The notes beneath the pieces are model-generated. The model saw only the letters and a list, made by a program, of their open reading frames with translations, made no database searches and was not told the origin of the DNA. Below are positions 9,323 through 18,528 of a stretch of DNA of 64,000 nt, one piece after another. Every line of letters starts with the position of its first letter. Position 1 is the stretch's first letter. This DNA comes from Anaerolineae bacterium (GTDB lineage: Bacteria; Chloroflexota; Anaerolineae; Anaerolineales; E44-bin32). The stretch spans positions 1 through 64,000 of the forward strand of contig DUEZ01000081.1 of the NCBI GenBank assembly GCA_011174825.1. The letters are read 5' to 3'. A program made the translations under genes and the position numbers.

Positions 9323-9339
9323 TATAATCCGCCGAGGGA
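9323..9339 (+). promoter_or_regulatory. -10 box and ribosome site deciding the ABC-F start
   Basis: A perfect TATAAT at 9323-9328 is followed by a GAGGGA ribosome site at 9334-9339 and the ATG at 9344. A transcript starting about 7 nt after the -10 box would have a leader of only about 8-10 nt. This excludes the in-frame upstream start at 9272. No good -35 box is visible. Confidence 0.55.
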
Positions 9340-9343
9340 TCCA

Positions 9344-11245
9344 ATGTCGCTCATTACGGCCACGGATTTAGCAAAATCATACGGCGCCCAAGATGTTTTT
9401 GAGGGTGTGTCGGTTGCCATTCCCCACCAGGCGCGCATCGCCCTGGTGGGGCCTAACGGAATCGGCAAGACGACCCTATTACGGTTGCTCGCAGGATTAG
9501 AGAAATCGGACGAAGGGCGGATACAGAAGGCGCGTTGGTTGCGTATCGGTTATTTGCCACAGGAAGTAAGCTATTCTCGATCACGCAAGGATGAGTTGAA
9601 GCGGACATTGTGGGATTCATGTCAAGAGGCATTCAGCGAAATTCGCGCCCAAGAAGTTGAACTCGCTCATTTAGAGGAGCTGATGGCAGATCCGCGCGAG
9701 TCAGAGAAAGCGATCGCGCGCTACGGACCACTTCAGGAAGCCTTCGAGCATGCTGGGGGATACATCTATCCTTCCCGGATTCGTCAAGTCCTGAATGGCT
9801 TAGGTTTCGCTCCCGAAGAGTATGGCCGTCCTCTAGAGCAGTTTTCAGGAGGTGAGAGGACACGAGCGCTCCTGGCCAAACTGTTATTGGAGGACCCTGA
9901 TCTACTGATCTTGGATGAACCAACGAACCATTTGGATATCTCGGCAATAGAGTGGCTAGAGGCATGGTTACGGGATTGGCGAGGCGCTGAGGTGTTGGTA
10001 TCCCATGATCGTTACTTATTGGATCGGCTGATTGACACGGTGTGGGAGTTAAAACCGCAGGGTGTTGAGATTTATCGCGGTAATTACTCGGCGTATGTGC
10101 AGCAACGTGAAGAACGACAGGAGTATCATGCGACCCGCTATCGTGCGCAACTGGAGCACGTCCGGCGCGAACAGGAATTTATCCGTCGCAATATCGCGGG
10201 TCAAAATACCCGTCAAGCGCAGGGGCGCCGAAAGCGATTAGAGCGATTATTGCGTGAGGAAGCCATCGCGCGTCCGGTGAAGGAGCGCGCGGTGCGCATC
10301 GATTTTGGTCAGGTGGATCGATCAGGCGATCATGTGATAGAGACTCATGAATTGATGATCGGATATCGAGACTCGGACGAACCTCTGTTTGAGGTTCCCG
10401 ATTTGCTCCTCACGAGGGGGGAGTGTGTTGCCCTGATCGGGCCTAACGGTGCGGGAAAGACCACCTTTTTAAAGACGTTGTTGGGAGACATCCAGCCCTG
10501 GGCTGGTGAGGTGAAACTGGGCGCTAGCCTGCAGGTCGGCTACTTTGCGCAAGCACATGAAGACTTGGATCCTGAACAAACTGTGTTAGAAGAGATCCTG
10601 AGTGTTGCTCCGAAGATGAAAGTGTCCCAAGCGCGTGATTGGCTGGCGCGGTTCCTTTTCGTCGGGGACAGCGTGGATAAACCGATCGAGATACTCTCGG
10701 GTGGTGAACGTGGCCGTGTAGCGCTCGCCAAGTTGGCGTTGGAGGGGGCTAACCTCCTGCTGCTGGATGAGCCAACGAACCATCTCGACATTCCCTCTCA
10801 AGAAATACTGGAAGAAGCGCTCAACGATTTTCCAGGTACAATCCTGCTTGTGTCCCACGACAGGTATCTGATCAATGCCTTGGCGACACAAGTATGGGCC
10901 ATCGCACGACAAGCCCGAACGCTGGAGGTCTTCACTGGCGGTTATGAAACGTATTTAGATTCCCAGCGGGTGAGAGCCGAGGCTCGAAAAGCCATATCTA
11001 AGAAAGCCTCTGACAAAGATCGCACACCAAAAGGATCAGGAGCTGGTATTCGTCTGACTGAAGTAGAGGAGCGCATTGAAGCGCTGGAAAGCGCGTTGGT
11101 CCAAGTAACGCGCCAACTTGAAGAGGCGGGCAACGATCTTGAACAACTCCACCGGCTGGGGGACCTTTATACAGAACTGGAGGCAGATTTAGAGAGACAA
11201 ATCGCTCTCTGGGAGGGCTTAGCGCGGGGCGAGGCGCTCGCATGA
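9344..11245 (+). CDS. ABC-F family ATPase
   Basis: A 633-residue protein with two ABC ATPase domains and no membrane segments, as in the ABC-F (Uup/EttA/YdiF) class that acts on ribosomes. Domain 1 has Walker A GPNGIGKTT and signature FSGGERTRALLAKLL with LLILDEPTNHLD. Domain 2 has GPNGAGKTT, LSGGERGRVALAKLA and LLLLDEPTNHLD. The linker between the domains (about residues 245-330) is long and rich in Arg and Glu, like the P-site tRNA interaction motif. The C-terminal 80 residues are a charged coiled coil of the Uup type. It probably relieves ribosome stalling or confers resistance; the substrate is not predictable. Confidence 0.9.
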   Translation: MSLITATDLAKSYGAQDVFEGVSVAIPHQARIALVGPNGIGKTTLLRLLAGLEKSDEGRIQKARWLRIGYLPQEVSYSRSRKDELKRTLWDSCQEAFSEIRAQEVELAHLEELMADPRESEKAIARYGPLQEAFEHAGGYIYPSRIRQVLNGLGFAPEEYGRPLEQFSGGERTRALLAKLLLEDPDLLILDEPTNHLDISAIEWLEAWLRDWRGAEVLVSHDRYLLDRLIDTVWELKPQGVEIYRGNYSAYVQQREERQEYHATRYRAQLEHVRREQEFIRRNIAGQNTRQAQGRRKRLERLLREEAIARPVKERAVRIDFGQVDRSGDHVIETHELMIGYRDSDEPLFEVPDLLLTRGECVALIGPNGAGKTTFLKTLLGDIQPWAGEVKLGASLQVGYFAQAHEDLDPEQTVLEEILSVAPKMKVSQARDWLARFLFVGDSVDKPIEILSGGERGRVALAKLALEGANLLLLDEPTNHLDIPSQEILEEALNDFPGTILLVSHDRYLINALATQVWAIARQARTLEVFTGGYETYLDSQRVRAEARKAISKKASDKDRTPKGSGAGIRLTEVEERIEALESALVQVTRQLEEAGNDLEQLHRLGDLYTELEADLERQIALWEGLARGEALA

Positions 11246-11251
11246 TATAAT
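11246..11251 (+). promoter_or_regulatory. -10 box for the LCP gene
   Basis: TATAAT lies directly after the stop codon of the ABC-F gene and about 35 bp before the LCP start. Its surroundings (GATATAATCTGCCGAG) resemble the -10 region of the ABC-F gene (GGTATAATCCGCCGAG), which supports a real promoter. Confidence 0.5.
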
Positions 11252-11285
11252 CTGCCGAGTTTGAAACTGAGATGAGTATCGGAAG

Positions 11286-12713
11286 ATGGATTCAGATCCC
11301 CGACGCGCGGTAAAGACACGCCGCGTGTTCCCACCATGGTTAATTCGGATCCTTGCAGGAGCTTTCATCCTGACAGCGGTCCTTTCCATTTACTTGGTAT
11401 TTGTTATGGTGCGAGGCCTAGCGGCCGCATGGAGCGGAACTGGGTTGCCTTCGTTCAACATCTCTGGGGGGGAGGTCGCGAGCGGCACATCAGGACCCGA
11501 TACCACCCCGACCGTTGTGTTGATGGATGAGCTGCCCGAACCATGGAGTGGTACCAGTCGGGTGACCATCCTTCTCATGGGGTTGGATTATCGAGATTGG
11601 GAAAGTGGCGAGGGCGCACCCCGGACAGACTCGATGATGTTGGTGACAATGGATCCCATCAGCGAGACGGCTGGCATGCTTTCAATCCCCCGTGATCTTT
11701 GGGTTGAGATCCCTGCTTATGGTCATGGACGCATCAATACCGCATATGCTCTTGGAGAGCAGGACCGACTACCAGGCGGGGGACCGGGACTAGCCGTAAG
11801 AACGGTCGAGAAGCTCTTGGGGGTTCCCATTCAGTACTATGTGCAACTTGACTTTGGCGCTTTTGTACGCATTATCGATGAAATTGGCGGGGTGGAGATC
11901 GATATTCCGGATTGGATCACGATCGATCCAATTGGACCGGACAATACGGTGGTAAAAGGCCCCGGCGTTACGACGCTCTCGGGAGACTTGGCTTTGGCTT
12001 ACGCCCGTGCAAGGCACACGGAAGGAGGGGATTTCGACCGCGCGCGTCGTCAACAGCAGCTTGCAATAGCCCTCCGTGATCAACTGCCCGGGATGGTACC
12101 TACGATCGTCACAAAGGCACCAGCGCTTTACCAGGAGCTAGCCTCCGGTATACGCACGAACCTCTCGTTAGACCAGATGATCGCGCTCGGCATGTTAGCG
12201 CTACAGATTTCGCCCGATGACATCCGTAGTGCAATCATTGGCCCACCAGATATGGTTACGTTGGAAATGGTCACTTATGGAGGTGAGGAGGCAGAGGTTT
12301 TAAAACCGGTGCCGAATCAGATCCGCATGTTGCGCGACGAGATCTTCACCGCGATGGGGGCGATTGGCCCCTCGATCTCAGTTGAAGATGCGGCGGTCGC
12401 TGCCGACCAGGAGACCGCACGTGTGGCGGTCCTCAATGGAACCGGGGAGGAGGGACTGGCGGGAAGGATGGCCGAGGTCTTCATCAAACTTGGTTTGAAC
12501 GTGGTTGAGATTGGAAACGCAGATAGTTGGAACTATCTTACAACACATGTCAAGGATTACACCGGCAATCCTTACACAACCCAGTACTTGATGGAGTTAA
12601 TGGATCTGTCACAGAGTCAGATCCTCTTCCAGTCTGTTCCCGATTCCGAGATCGACGTTGCGATCATCGTCGGATACGATTGGCCGGAGCTTTTGGCTAA
12701 GATTTCGCGTTAA
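11286..12713 (+). CDS. LCP (LytR-CpsA-Psr) family protein with LytR_C domain
   Basis: A 475-residue protein with a short cytoplasmic tail, one membrane segment (about residues 15-43), an LCP catalytic domain (about 85-280) and a C-terminal LytR_C domain (about 375-460). LCP enzymes attach lipid-linked glycopolymers to the cell wall. The signature pieces are RTDSMMLVTMDP, LSIPRDLWVEIP, GRINTAYALG and AYARARHTEGGDFDRARRQQ, with the Arg residues that bind the pyrophosphate. Their presence implies a cell envelope with secondary wall polymers or glycosylated surface structures. It has its own -10 box and no co-oriented partner close downstream. Confidence 0.9.
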   Translation: MDSDPRRAVKTRRVFPPWLIRILAGAFILTAVLSIYLVFVMVRGLAAAWSGTGLPSFNISGGEVASGTSGPDTTPTVVLMDELPEPWSGTSRVTILLMGLDYRDWESGEGAPRTDSMMLVTMDPISETAGMLSIPRDLWVEIPAYGHGRINTAYALGEQDRLPGGGPGLAVRTVEKLLGVPIQYYVQLDFGAFVRIIDEIGGVEIDIPDWITIDPIGPDNTVVKGPGVTTLSGDLALAYARARHTEGGDFDRARRQQQLAIALRDQLPGMVPTIVTKAPALYQELASGIRTNLSLDQMIALGMLALQISPDDIRSAIIGPPDMVTLEMVTYGGEEAEVLKPVPNQIRMLRDEIFTAMGAIGPSISVEDAAVAADQETARVAVLNGTGEEGLAGRMAEVFIKLGLNVVEIGNADSWNYLTTHVKDYTGNPYTTQYLMELMDLSQSQILFQSVPDSEIDVAIIVGYDWPELLAKISR

Positions 12714-12805
12714 ACTTGATCTGTCAGGGTGGAGGTGGAAGAGTCGGACTTGTTAGCTCAGAAGTCCGATGCAGGTGCTCCCAAACACAGTCTTCATCGT
12801 TGGGT

Positions 12806-12833
12806 GTAGGGGCGCAATAATTTGCGCCCCTAC
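12806..12833. repeat. GTAGGGGCGCAA palindrome, copy 1
   Basis: A perfect 12-bp stem (GTAGGGGCGCAA/TTGCGCCCCTAC) with a 4-nt loop. A second, longer member with the same outer arm lies at 46426-46480. This palindrome class is widespread in bacterial genomes. Its location 90 bp after the LCP stop could let it act as a transcript end, but it lacks a T-tract. Confidence 0.7.
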
Positions 12834-12959
12834 GAGGTCTAATCAGATTGTTTTTTAGCCTTAGATTTGTTTTGATTGGGTGTGGTAATTTGGTAAGGTA
12901 ATGAGAGATTTTAAGAAGCCATATTTATTCCTCTAAAGTATTTTCATTTCGGAGGAAAC

Positions 12960-13799
12960 ATGATCGAGGCAAACAGTTTGACACGGGTTTTCAATAGCTT
13001 GATCGCGGTTGACCGTGTCTCCTTCCATGTCAATCAAGGTGAGGTGTTCGGTTTTCTCGGTCATAACGGAGCCGGGAAAACAACCACCATCCGTATGCTC
13101 ACAGGCCAACTCAGACCAACGAGTGGTCGTGCATCCATTGATAATCATGACGTGGTGACGGAAAGGGCGGCGATCAAACCGATGATCGGTGTGGTTTTTG
13201 AGTACCAGAATTTGTATGAAAGGATGAGTGGGCGTGACAATCTGAGCTTTTTCGCCGAACTCCACGGTGTAGGGGAAAAACGGGTGGATGAACTGCTGGA
13301 AATGGTAGGTCTGGCAGATCGGGCGAAGGATAAGATCAAGGTCTACTCAAATGGCATGAAACAGCGTTTGTTGGTCGCGCGGGCGCTGCTTAATCGACCC
13401 AAGGTATTGTTTCTCGATGAGCCTACACGGGGGCTCGATCCAACCTCAGCGCGGGGGATCCGGAGGACGATACGGGAACTAAGGGAGCAGGGAACAACGG
13501 TCTTTTTGACCACACATTATATGGAAGAAGCTGACCAACTCTGTCAACAGGTAGCTTTTCTCAGCGAGGGAAAGATCATCGCTCTTGATACACCGCAGGC
13601 TTTAAAACTCCAATACGGTGTGCGTAGGGTCACGGTGTTACTTGATGATCAGAGTAAGCATGTATTGGCGCTCGATAACCCGGTGGATGCCACGAGAATG
13701 GCGGATTGGATGGAGGCAGGGCGGGTGCTCACTGCACATTCGCAGGAAGCCACGCTCGAGGACGTATTCGTCCAATTGGCTGGGAGGGAGCTCCAATGA
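12960..13799 (+). CDS. ABC-2 type exporter, ATP-binding subunit
   Basis: A 279-residue ATPase with Walker A GHNGAGKTT, signature VYSNGMKQRLLVARAL, Walker B VLFLDEPTRGLDP and the H-loop TTHYMEEAD. It is of the drug/antibiotic/lipid exporter class that pairs with an ABC-2 permease. The ATG follows a strong CGGAGG site by 4 nt. The next gene starts inside its stop codon (ATGA), so the two are translationally coupled. The substrate is unknown; daunorubicin-type and Na+ exporters look alike in sequence. Confidence 0.9.
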   Translation: MIEANSLTRVFNSLIAVDRVSFHVNQGEVFGFLGHNGAGKTTTIRMLTGQLRPTSGRASIDNHDVVTERAAIKPMIGVVFEYQNLYERMSGRDNLSFFAELHGVGEKRVDELLEMVGLADRAKDKIKVYSNGMKQRLLVARALLNRPKVLFLDEPTRGLDPTSARGIRRTIRELREQGTTVFLTTHYMEEADQLCQQVAFLSEGKIIALDTPQALKLQYGVRRVTVLLDDQSKHVLALDNPVDATRMADWMEAGRVLTAHSQEATLEDVFVQLAGRELQ

Positions 13800-14893
13800 A
13801 CTTAAGAACCGCACTCGCCATTGCCCGCAAAGATTTCCTGGATGCCCTGCGTAATGCCAGGCTGCTGGTCATCGTCCTGATGCCGATCGGTTTCTCAGTT
13901 CTCTATGGCTACCTTTTTCGTGACACCCTAGATACGATCGAGATCGTCCTTTACAGCCCGGGCACATCATCTCTGGTATCGGGTTTGAGTGAACTTGATA
14001 CGGTGTCGCTCTTCGTGGTTGACTCACCGGAGGCGGTCGAGACCAAACTGGAAGCGGAAAAAGCGATCGTCGGCGTGGTGCTACCACCTGATTTCGATCA
14101 GGCAGTTCAGGCTGGTGAGAGACCGACACTCGAGTTGATCTATCGTGAAAATCCAGAAGATGCCCGTGGTACAGAACGGCTGATCCTTCAAATGATCGAA
14201 CAGATCTCCGGACGTCAACCCGTCGTTGATGTGGTCGAACGGTCGCTCCAACCTCCTGGAACTGCTGAGGAGGCGGAGGCAGGGGAACCGATGTCCTTCT
14301 TTCGGGAGATCGATCTACAAAGCTTTTTCATTGTTCTATGGGTGATGATGGGGATCACGATGAACGGTTCCTTCCTCGTGCCCACACTATTGGTTGAAGA
14401 AAAGGATAAAAAGACCTTGGATGCGATATTGGTGACACCGACAAATTACCTCGACGTCCTTGTGGGGAAGGTCGTGGTCGGTGTCCTCTACTGTCTGCTA
14501 ACCTCGTTGGTCGTAATGGGCCTCAACAAAGGACTCTCGGGGGATGTGGGTTTCTCCCTAGCAGTGGTGCTGACCGCCAGTGTGGCTTTGACGCTGATCG
14601 GTCTCCTGATCGGCGGCTTGATCGATAATCTTACAACGCTCAACACTTGGGGTAGTTTTGTGATGTTGCCCTTGATGCTGCCAGGCATCCTTGCTGGAGT
14701 CCCTTTGGGGACCCTTGGTCCTGCACTCACGATTCCCTTGCAGGTGGTGCCGACCTATCATCTCGTCCGCGGGCTCGGGCTGTCACTTTCAGGTAAGGGA
14801 GAGGAGGTCTGGTTAAACCTCGGGATATTGGCCGTGGAATGCGTGATCTTGTTCGGTGCAGTGTTATGGTCTATGCGACGGCGTGAGGTCTAG
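13796..14893 (+). CDS. ABC-2 type exporter, permease subunit
   Basis: A 365-residue membrane protein. One N-terminal helix (residues 18-40) is followed by a large extracytoplasmic domain (about 45-175) and five to six further helices, as in the ABC2_membrane_3 (NatB/YhaP-like) group. It begins with ATG in a 4-nt overlap with the ATPase stop codon and has GGGAGGG upstream. An open frame extends 30 codons further upstream, but that part overlaps the ATPase gene and has no ribosome site. It forms the pore of the exporter. Confidence 0.85.
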   Translation: MNLRTALAIARKDFLDALRNARLLVIVLMPIGFSVLYGYLFRDTLDTIEIVLYSPGTSSLVSGLSELDTVSLFVVDSPEAVETKLEAEKAIVGVVLPPDFDQAVQAGERPTLELIYRENPEDARGTERLILQMIEQISGRQPVVDVVERSLQPPGTAEEAEAGEPMSFFREIDLQSFFIVLWVMMGITMNGSFLVPTLLVEEKDKKTLDAILVTPTNYLDVLVGKVVVGVLYCLLTSLVVMGLNKGLSGDVGFSLAVVLTASVALTLIGLLIGGLIDNLTTLNTWGSFVMLPLMLPGILAGVPLGTLGPALTIPLQVVPTYHLVRGLGLSLSGKGEEVWLNLGILAVECVILFGAVLWSMRRREV

Positions 14894-14924
14894 CAAGGAT
14901 CGCTACCCCCCGTTAATCGTCAAA

Positions 14925-15440
14925 TCAACCCAAGATAAAAACACCGAGTAAACCGGTGATGATGCCCAGGATCGCGCCGATGATCACATCGGAGAGGTAA
15001 TGTAGGCCCATCGCGACCCGAGCGAGAGAGACGAGCGGAGCCCAAATGGTGAGCAAAGCCCCAAGCCATGGTGGGCCCCACAGTAGGGATAAGACAGCGA
15101 GTAATGCGGCGCGCGCAGCGTGGCCGGAGGGAAAGGAATGTGGATCGGTGTTTCGGTAGATCGCACCCCACTCACCTTCAGGTCTACGTCGGCGAATGCT
15201 GAACTTGAGCGCCGTGACGAGCAATGCTAGAACGAGGATCATCCCCAACATACGCAGAGCCCATGTTTTCCATGGCCCTTCAGCTAACCACCAGGTGAGG
15301 GTAAGTCCAAGAATCCAAAACCAGGAATCCCCCGAATGGGCCAGAATGGCAGCCAACGTTCTGCGCCAACCAGGGCGTTCAGCAATCTGCAATCGCGCCG
15401 ACAAACGAGCATCTTTTTGGAGTAGCGTTTCTAGTTTCAC
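14925..15440 (-). CDS. PAP2-type phosphatase
   Basis: A 171-residue membrane protein with the three PAP2 motifs: KFSIRRRRPEG (KX6RP), FPSGHAARAA (PSGH) and RVAMGLHYLSDV (SRX5HX3D-like). The family dephosphorylates lipid phosphates such as undecaprenyl pyrophosphate or phosphatidic acid at the membrane. Four to five membrane helices are visible. The start overlaps the stop of the upstream nucleotidyltransferase by 4 nt (ATGA), so both belong to one operon. Confidence 0.9.
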   Translation of the reverse strand: MKLETLLQKDARLSARLQIAERPGWRRTLAAILAHSGDSWFWILGLTLTWWLAEGPWKTWALRMLGMILVLALLVTALKFSIRRRRPEGEWGAIYRNTDPHSFPSGHAARAALLAVLSLLWGPPWLGALLTIWAPLVSLARVAMGLHYLSDVIIGAILGIITGLLGVFILG

Positions 15441-16216
15441 GTCGTAGGGATGCTCTTCTTTGAAAGTTCTTGACGAACGATTTCGAGTTGGTGAGGTTTA
15501 TCCACATCCATGGCGAGCTCAGCATAGGGAGAGATGCACGCCTGACCGTTCACACCTAATCGTTCACTCACTCGACGTTCGGCATCTTTGAGGGTCATTC
15601 GACCTAGTAGCAGGAGGAGAAGGAGATCAAAGCCGAGCAGTGAGGCTTGTTTGAGCGCGTTTTTTCGGGCTGCTATGAGTCGCCCCCAAATCTCATCCTC
15701 TTCAACGAGTGCCGGGCGTGCGAAATGCAAATCACCTCCACACAATTCATAATCTTTGAGCTTTACATAGGAACGGTTGGCATCCGGAAAACGGGTTTCC
15801 ATGGTTTGACGCTCAACGACGGTGAAATGAATATCCTGCATGTGTTTTTGAGTCTGTTCTATCCGCCAATCGATCATTTCGGATGTGACTGTCGGGATGT
15901 CGCTAGAGGTGAATAGAACGTGGTCTGCATTCGGATTTCGAGCACGGGTGTACTGCAACCCGGCCATGGCATTCTGTAGCAGGTCTCCTTGATCAGGTAT
16001 AAAGTGCAGGGGTTTATCGCAGGTCAGGTCACAATCCGAGTTCAACCCGATGACAAGCACATAGTCGACATCGTTGGCACCTCCCAGTGCGTCAAGAACC
16101 CATTGAACCATCGGCTTACCGGCGATATCGATCATGGCCTTTGCTTGACCTTGAGTGTAGAGGTAGAGAGGATCTTCATAGCTGGGGACGCTGCCTGCGA
16201 GAATTACTGCATCCAT
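15437..16216 (-). CDS. Nucleotidyltransferase-like (MobA/IspD fold) protein
   Basis: A 259-residue protein beginning with MDAVILAGSVP, followed by KAMIDIAGKPMVQWVLDAL, which is the nucleotide-binding pattern of NTP transferases. FTSSDIPTVT resembles the metal-binding Asp segment. The usual GGxGxR loop is altered to AGSVPSYEDP, so catalytic activity is less certain. Coupling to the PAP2 phosphatase suggests a role in lipid-linked precursor metabolism. I chose the ATG at 16216, which has AAGGGG 8 nt upstream; in-frame starts two and three codons earlier are too close to that site. Confidence 0.75.
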   Translation of the reverse strand: MDAVILAGSVPSYEDPLYLYTQGQAKAMIDIAGKPMVQWVLDALGGANDVDYVLVIGLNSDCDLTCDKPLHFIPDQGDLLQNAMAGLQYTRARNPNADHVLFTSSDIPTVTSEMIDWRIEQTQKHMQDIHFTVVERQTMETRFPDANRSYVKLKDYELCGGDLHFARPALVEEDEIWGRLIAARKNALKQASLLGFDLLLLLLLGRMTLKDAERRVSERLGVNGQACISPYAELAMDVDKPHQLEIVRQELSKKSIPTT

Positions 16217-16368
16217 GATCATCACCCCTTGTGGAAATCTCGTTTAAATCAATGAAGATGGCTTACATGACATCCTTGACTCAGGGAGCCAAGGAAATGC
16301 CACAACGCATGGATTGGGTTTACTAATATAAACCCGATCTGCCTGCAAAGGCCTCTAAATGAGTCGTC

Positions 16369-16794
16369 TTACAGAAGTCTCTGTTGGGTTGTTTTTGGTG
16401 GATTCTCAGCTGGTGGTAACAACCCTCGGGCGAGTAACCAATCTGTAGGCGGTTCCCAGCGATAGATCTTCAGATCGACGCGGTCATTTGAGTCAAAGAC
16501 CACTCCATCCTCTTCGAGATAGTGTCGTTGGACGTGAGGGCCGTGCCCAGGACGACTGCTGACTTGCCCTTTGGCGTTGATCACTCGCTGCCAAGGGACG
16601 TCTTCTCCACAGGATGCCATAGCATAACCTACCCAGCGCGCTCGAACTCGTGAATAGGCTAGGGGATCCATGCTGATCGGATGTGGTATTAGAGCAGCGA
16701 TGCCGCCGTAGGTCATCACCTTGCCCCGAGGGATGGCCTTGACGATCTCATAAACAAGGTCGTTGAATGCGGATCGGTCTTTTGGATTACGCAT
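16369..16794 (-). CDS. Alkyltransferase-like protein (ATL)
   Basis: A 141-residue member of the O6-methylguanine-DNA methyltransferase DNA-binding family. The helix-turn-helix region and arginine finger are present (IPRGKVMTYGGIAALIPHP and the SRVRARWVGYAM region). The catalytic PCHRV motif of MGMT is PWQRV here, with Trp in place of the methyl-accepting Cys. That is the hallmark of ATL proteins, which bind alkylated guanine and hand it to nucleotide excision repair. The C-terminal extension after PPTDW is short and unremarkable. Confidence 0.9.
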   Translation of the reverse strand: MRNPKDRSAFNDLVYEIVKAIPRGKVMTYGGIAALIPHPISMDPLAYSRVRARWVGYAMASCGEDVPWQRVINAKGQVSSRPGHGPHVQRHYLEEDGVVFDSNDRVDLKIYRWEPPTDWLLARGLLPPAENPPKTTQQRLL

Positions 16795-17003
16795 CGAAAT
16801 CCCTTATTCGAACATCCATAAATGTACACTGCCGAGTTTGCAGGGTCAATAACTGAGTGATGATTGTGACTTATAGGGTCAGATATAGGTTTAAAGCTCC
16901 AGAAAGACCCCACGACTTATTTCCTGATTGAACCCACGATATGGGTGCCTTATACTCTTTCTATCTAGAGGAAGTATTTCTGCGTTTATGAGGCGTTAAA
17001 GAC

Positions 17004-18326
17004 TTGGATGAGACGGAAACTCTCCCGCAAACTGTAGATGAAGTTGCTCAGCTGAACCGTGAAGTAGAGGCTCTTCACGCTCAACTGAACGCTTTTCAGA
17101 ACACTCTTGCGACGAACGACATCGCGATCCCAACCGATGTGTTGCTCGGGGTGCGTCAACTCAACGCAAAGTTGATCACGTTGCAGGAGAACGTTGCCAC
17201 CCTCGAGCAAGAGCGTGGCAGCTTACGTGCGCTGGCTGAAATTGGGCACGTCGTCAACTCTTCACTTGATCTGCAGATCGTCTTAAGTGAGGTGATGGAC
17301 ACCATCATCCAATTAGCAGGGGCCCAGCGCGCCTTTCTGATGTTACAAGATGCTCAGGGTGAACTTTATACAGTTGTCGGACGCAATTGGAAGCTTGAGT
17401 CGCTAAAACCTGGTGAGTACGAGATCAGCCGCACGGTGATCAACCGGGTGGTTGAGCAGGGAGAAGCCCTGCTAACCACCAACGCTCAGGAAGATCCACG
17501 ATTCGACGGTGTCCAAAGTGTAGTCGCCTATAGCTTACGCTCCATTCTTTGTGTGCCCTTGAAAGTCAAGGACGATTTGATCGGCGTGATCTACGCGGAC
17601 AACAGGGTTAGGGAAGGGATCTTTACCGAGAACCATCGCTTCTTGCTTTCCGCTTTCGCCAATCAGGCGGCTGCAGCATTAGAGAACGCTCAACTGTTCA
17701 ATGATCTATCGATGTCCTATGATCAAACCCTGGAGGCATTGGTTACTGCGCTTGATGCACGGGAGCGGGAAACTGAGCAGCACACCCGACGCGTCGTCGA
17801 TTATTCTATGGCTTTAGCGGAGAAAATCGGGCTGGCAGATGAAGAGTTAATAGAGATCCGTCGGGGAGCTCTGATGCACGATATCGGGAAAATTGGGGTG
17901 CCCGATGCCATTCTGCAAAAACCAGGGCCTCTTACCGATCAAGAATGGGTGGTGATGCGCCGTCACCCCGAGGAAGGTTTACGCATCCTTCAAGATATCA
18001 CGTTCTTCAAAGGGGCCATTGACATCATTGGCTCACATCACGAGCACTATGATGGTAGCGGTTATCCTCGTGGCCTGGTTGGTGATCAGATTCCACTCGG
18101 AGCACGTATCTTTGCCATTGCAGATGCATTTGATGCGATAACTTCCAATCGTCCCTACCGTAAAGCACAGTCTTTCGAAGCAGCATACGAGGAAATTTTA
18201 CGATGTCGGGGTACACAATTCGACCCCAAGGTCGTAGACGCATTCCGCTCCATCGATAGGGAGGAGTGGATAGCGTTACGTGCCCTAAGCCTCCCGCGTG
18301 ATAGGACCCGCTTGTCAGAGAGATGA
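17004..18326 (+). CDS. GAF and HD-GYP domain signalling protein
   Basis: A 440-residue cytoplasmic protein: coiled coil (about 8-70), GAF sensor domain (about 75-225) and HD-GYP phosphodiesterase domain (about 240-425). HD-GYP hallmarks are LMHDIGKIGVPD, HHEHYDGSGYPRG and FAIADAFDAITSNRPYR; both the HD pair and the GYP triplet are intact. HD-GYP enzymes hydrolyse cyclic di-GMP, so this probably lowers c-di-GMP in response to a small ligand or redox signal sensed by GAF. The start is TTG with a GAGG site upstream, which is somewhat uncertain. Confidence 0.88.
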   Translation: MDETETLPQTVDEVAQLNREVEALHAQLNAFQNTLATNDIAIPTDVLLGVRQLNAKLITLQENVATLEQERGSLRALAEIGHVVNSSLDLQIVLSEVMDTIIQLAGAQRAFLMLQDAQGELYTVVGRNWKLESLKPGEYEISRTVINRVVEQGEALLTTNAQEDPRFDGVQSVVAYSLRSILCVPLKVKDDLIGVIYADNRVREGIFTENHRFLLSAFANQAAAALENAQLFNDLSMSYDQTLEALVTALDARERETEQHTRRVVDYSMALAEKIGLADEELIEIRRGALMHDIGKIGVPDAILQKPGPLTDQEWVVMRRHPEEGLRILQDITFFKGAIDIIGSHHEHYDGSGYPRGLVGDQIPLGARIFAIADAFDAITSNRPYRKAQSFEAAYEEILRCRGTQFDPKVVDAFRSIDREEWIALRALSLPRDRTRLSER

Positions 18327-18387
18327 TTCGGCAGAAGACAGGTTGATGTCCTTTATTGGAGGTCTAAGCGGAATACCCGAAGGATTT

Positions 18388-18528
18388 GTCCGTGGGTGCT
18401 TGGGCACCACAAGTAATTAAGGAACCATGGTACTAAGGCACTTAGGAAAGACCCAGATGCCTTGGCGCCCAAGTACCAAAGTGCCTGGATTTCCCCTTAT
18501 CCCTAATCCCTGATCCCCGATCCCTTTT
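18388..18528. repeat. Composite inverted repeat, GGCACC + GATCCCTGATCCCC type
   Basis: GGCAC-type units (18388-18483) are followed by TATCCCTAATCCCTGATCCC-like tandem units that run up to the stop codon of the convergent nadE. The same two modules occur in the 7194, 27321, 28331 and 41673 copies. Between convergent genes it may end transcription from both sides. Confidence 0.7.
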
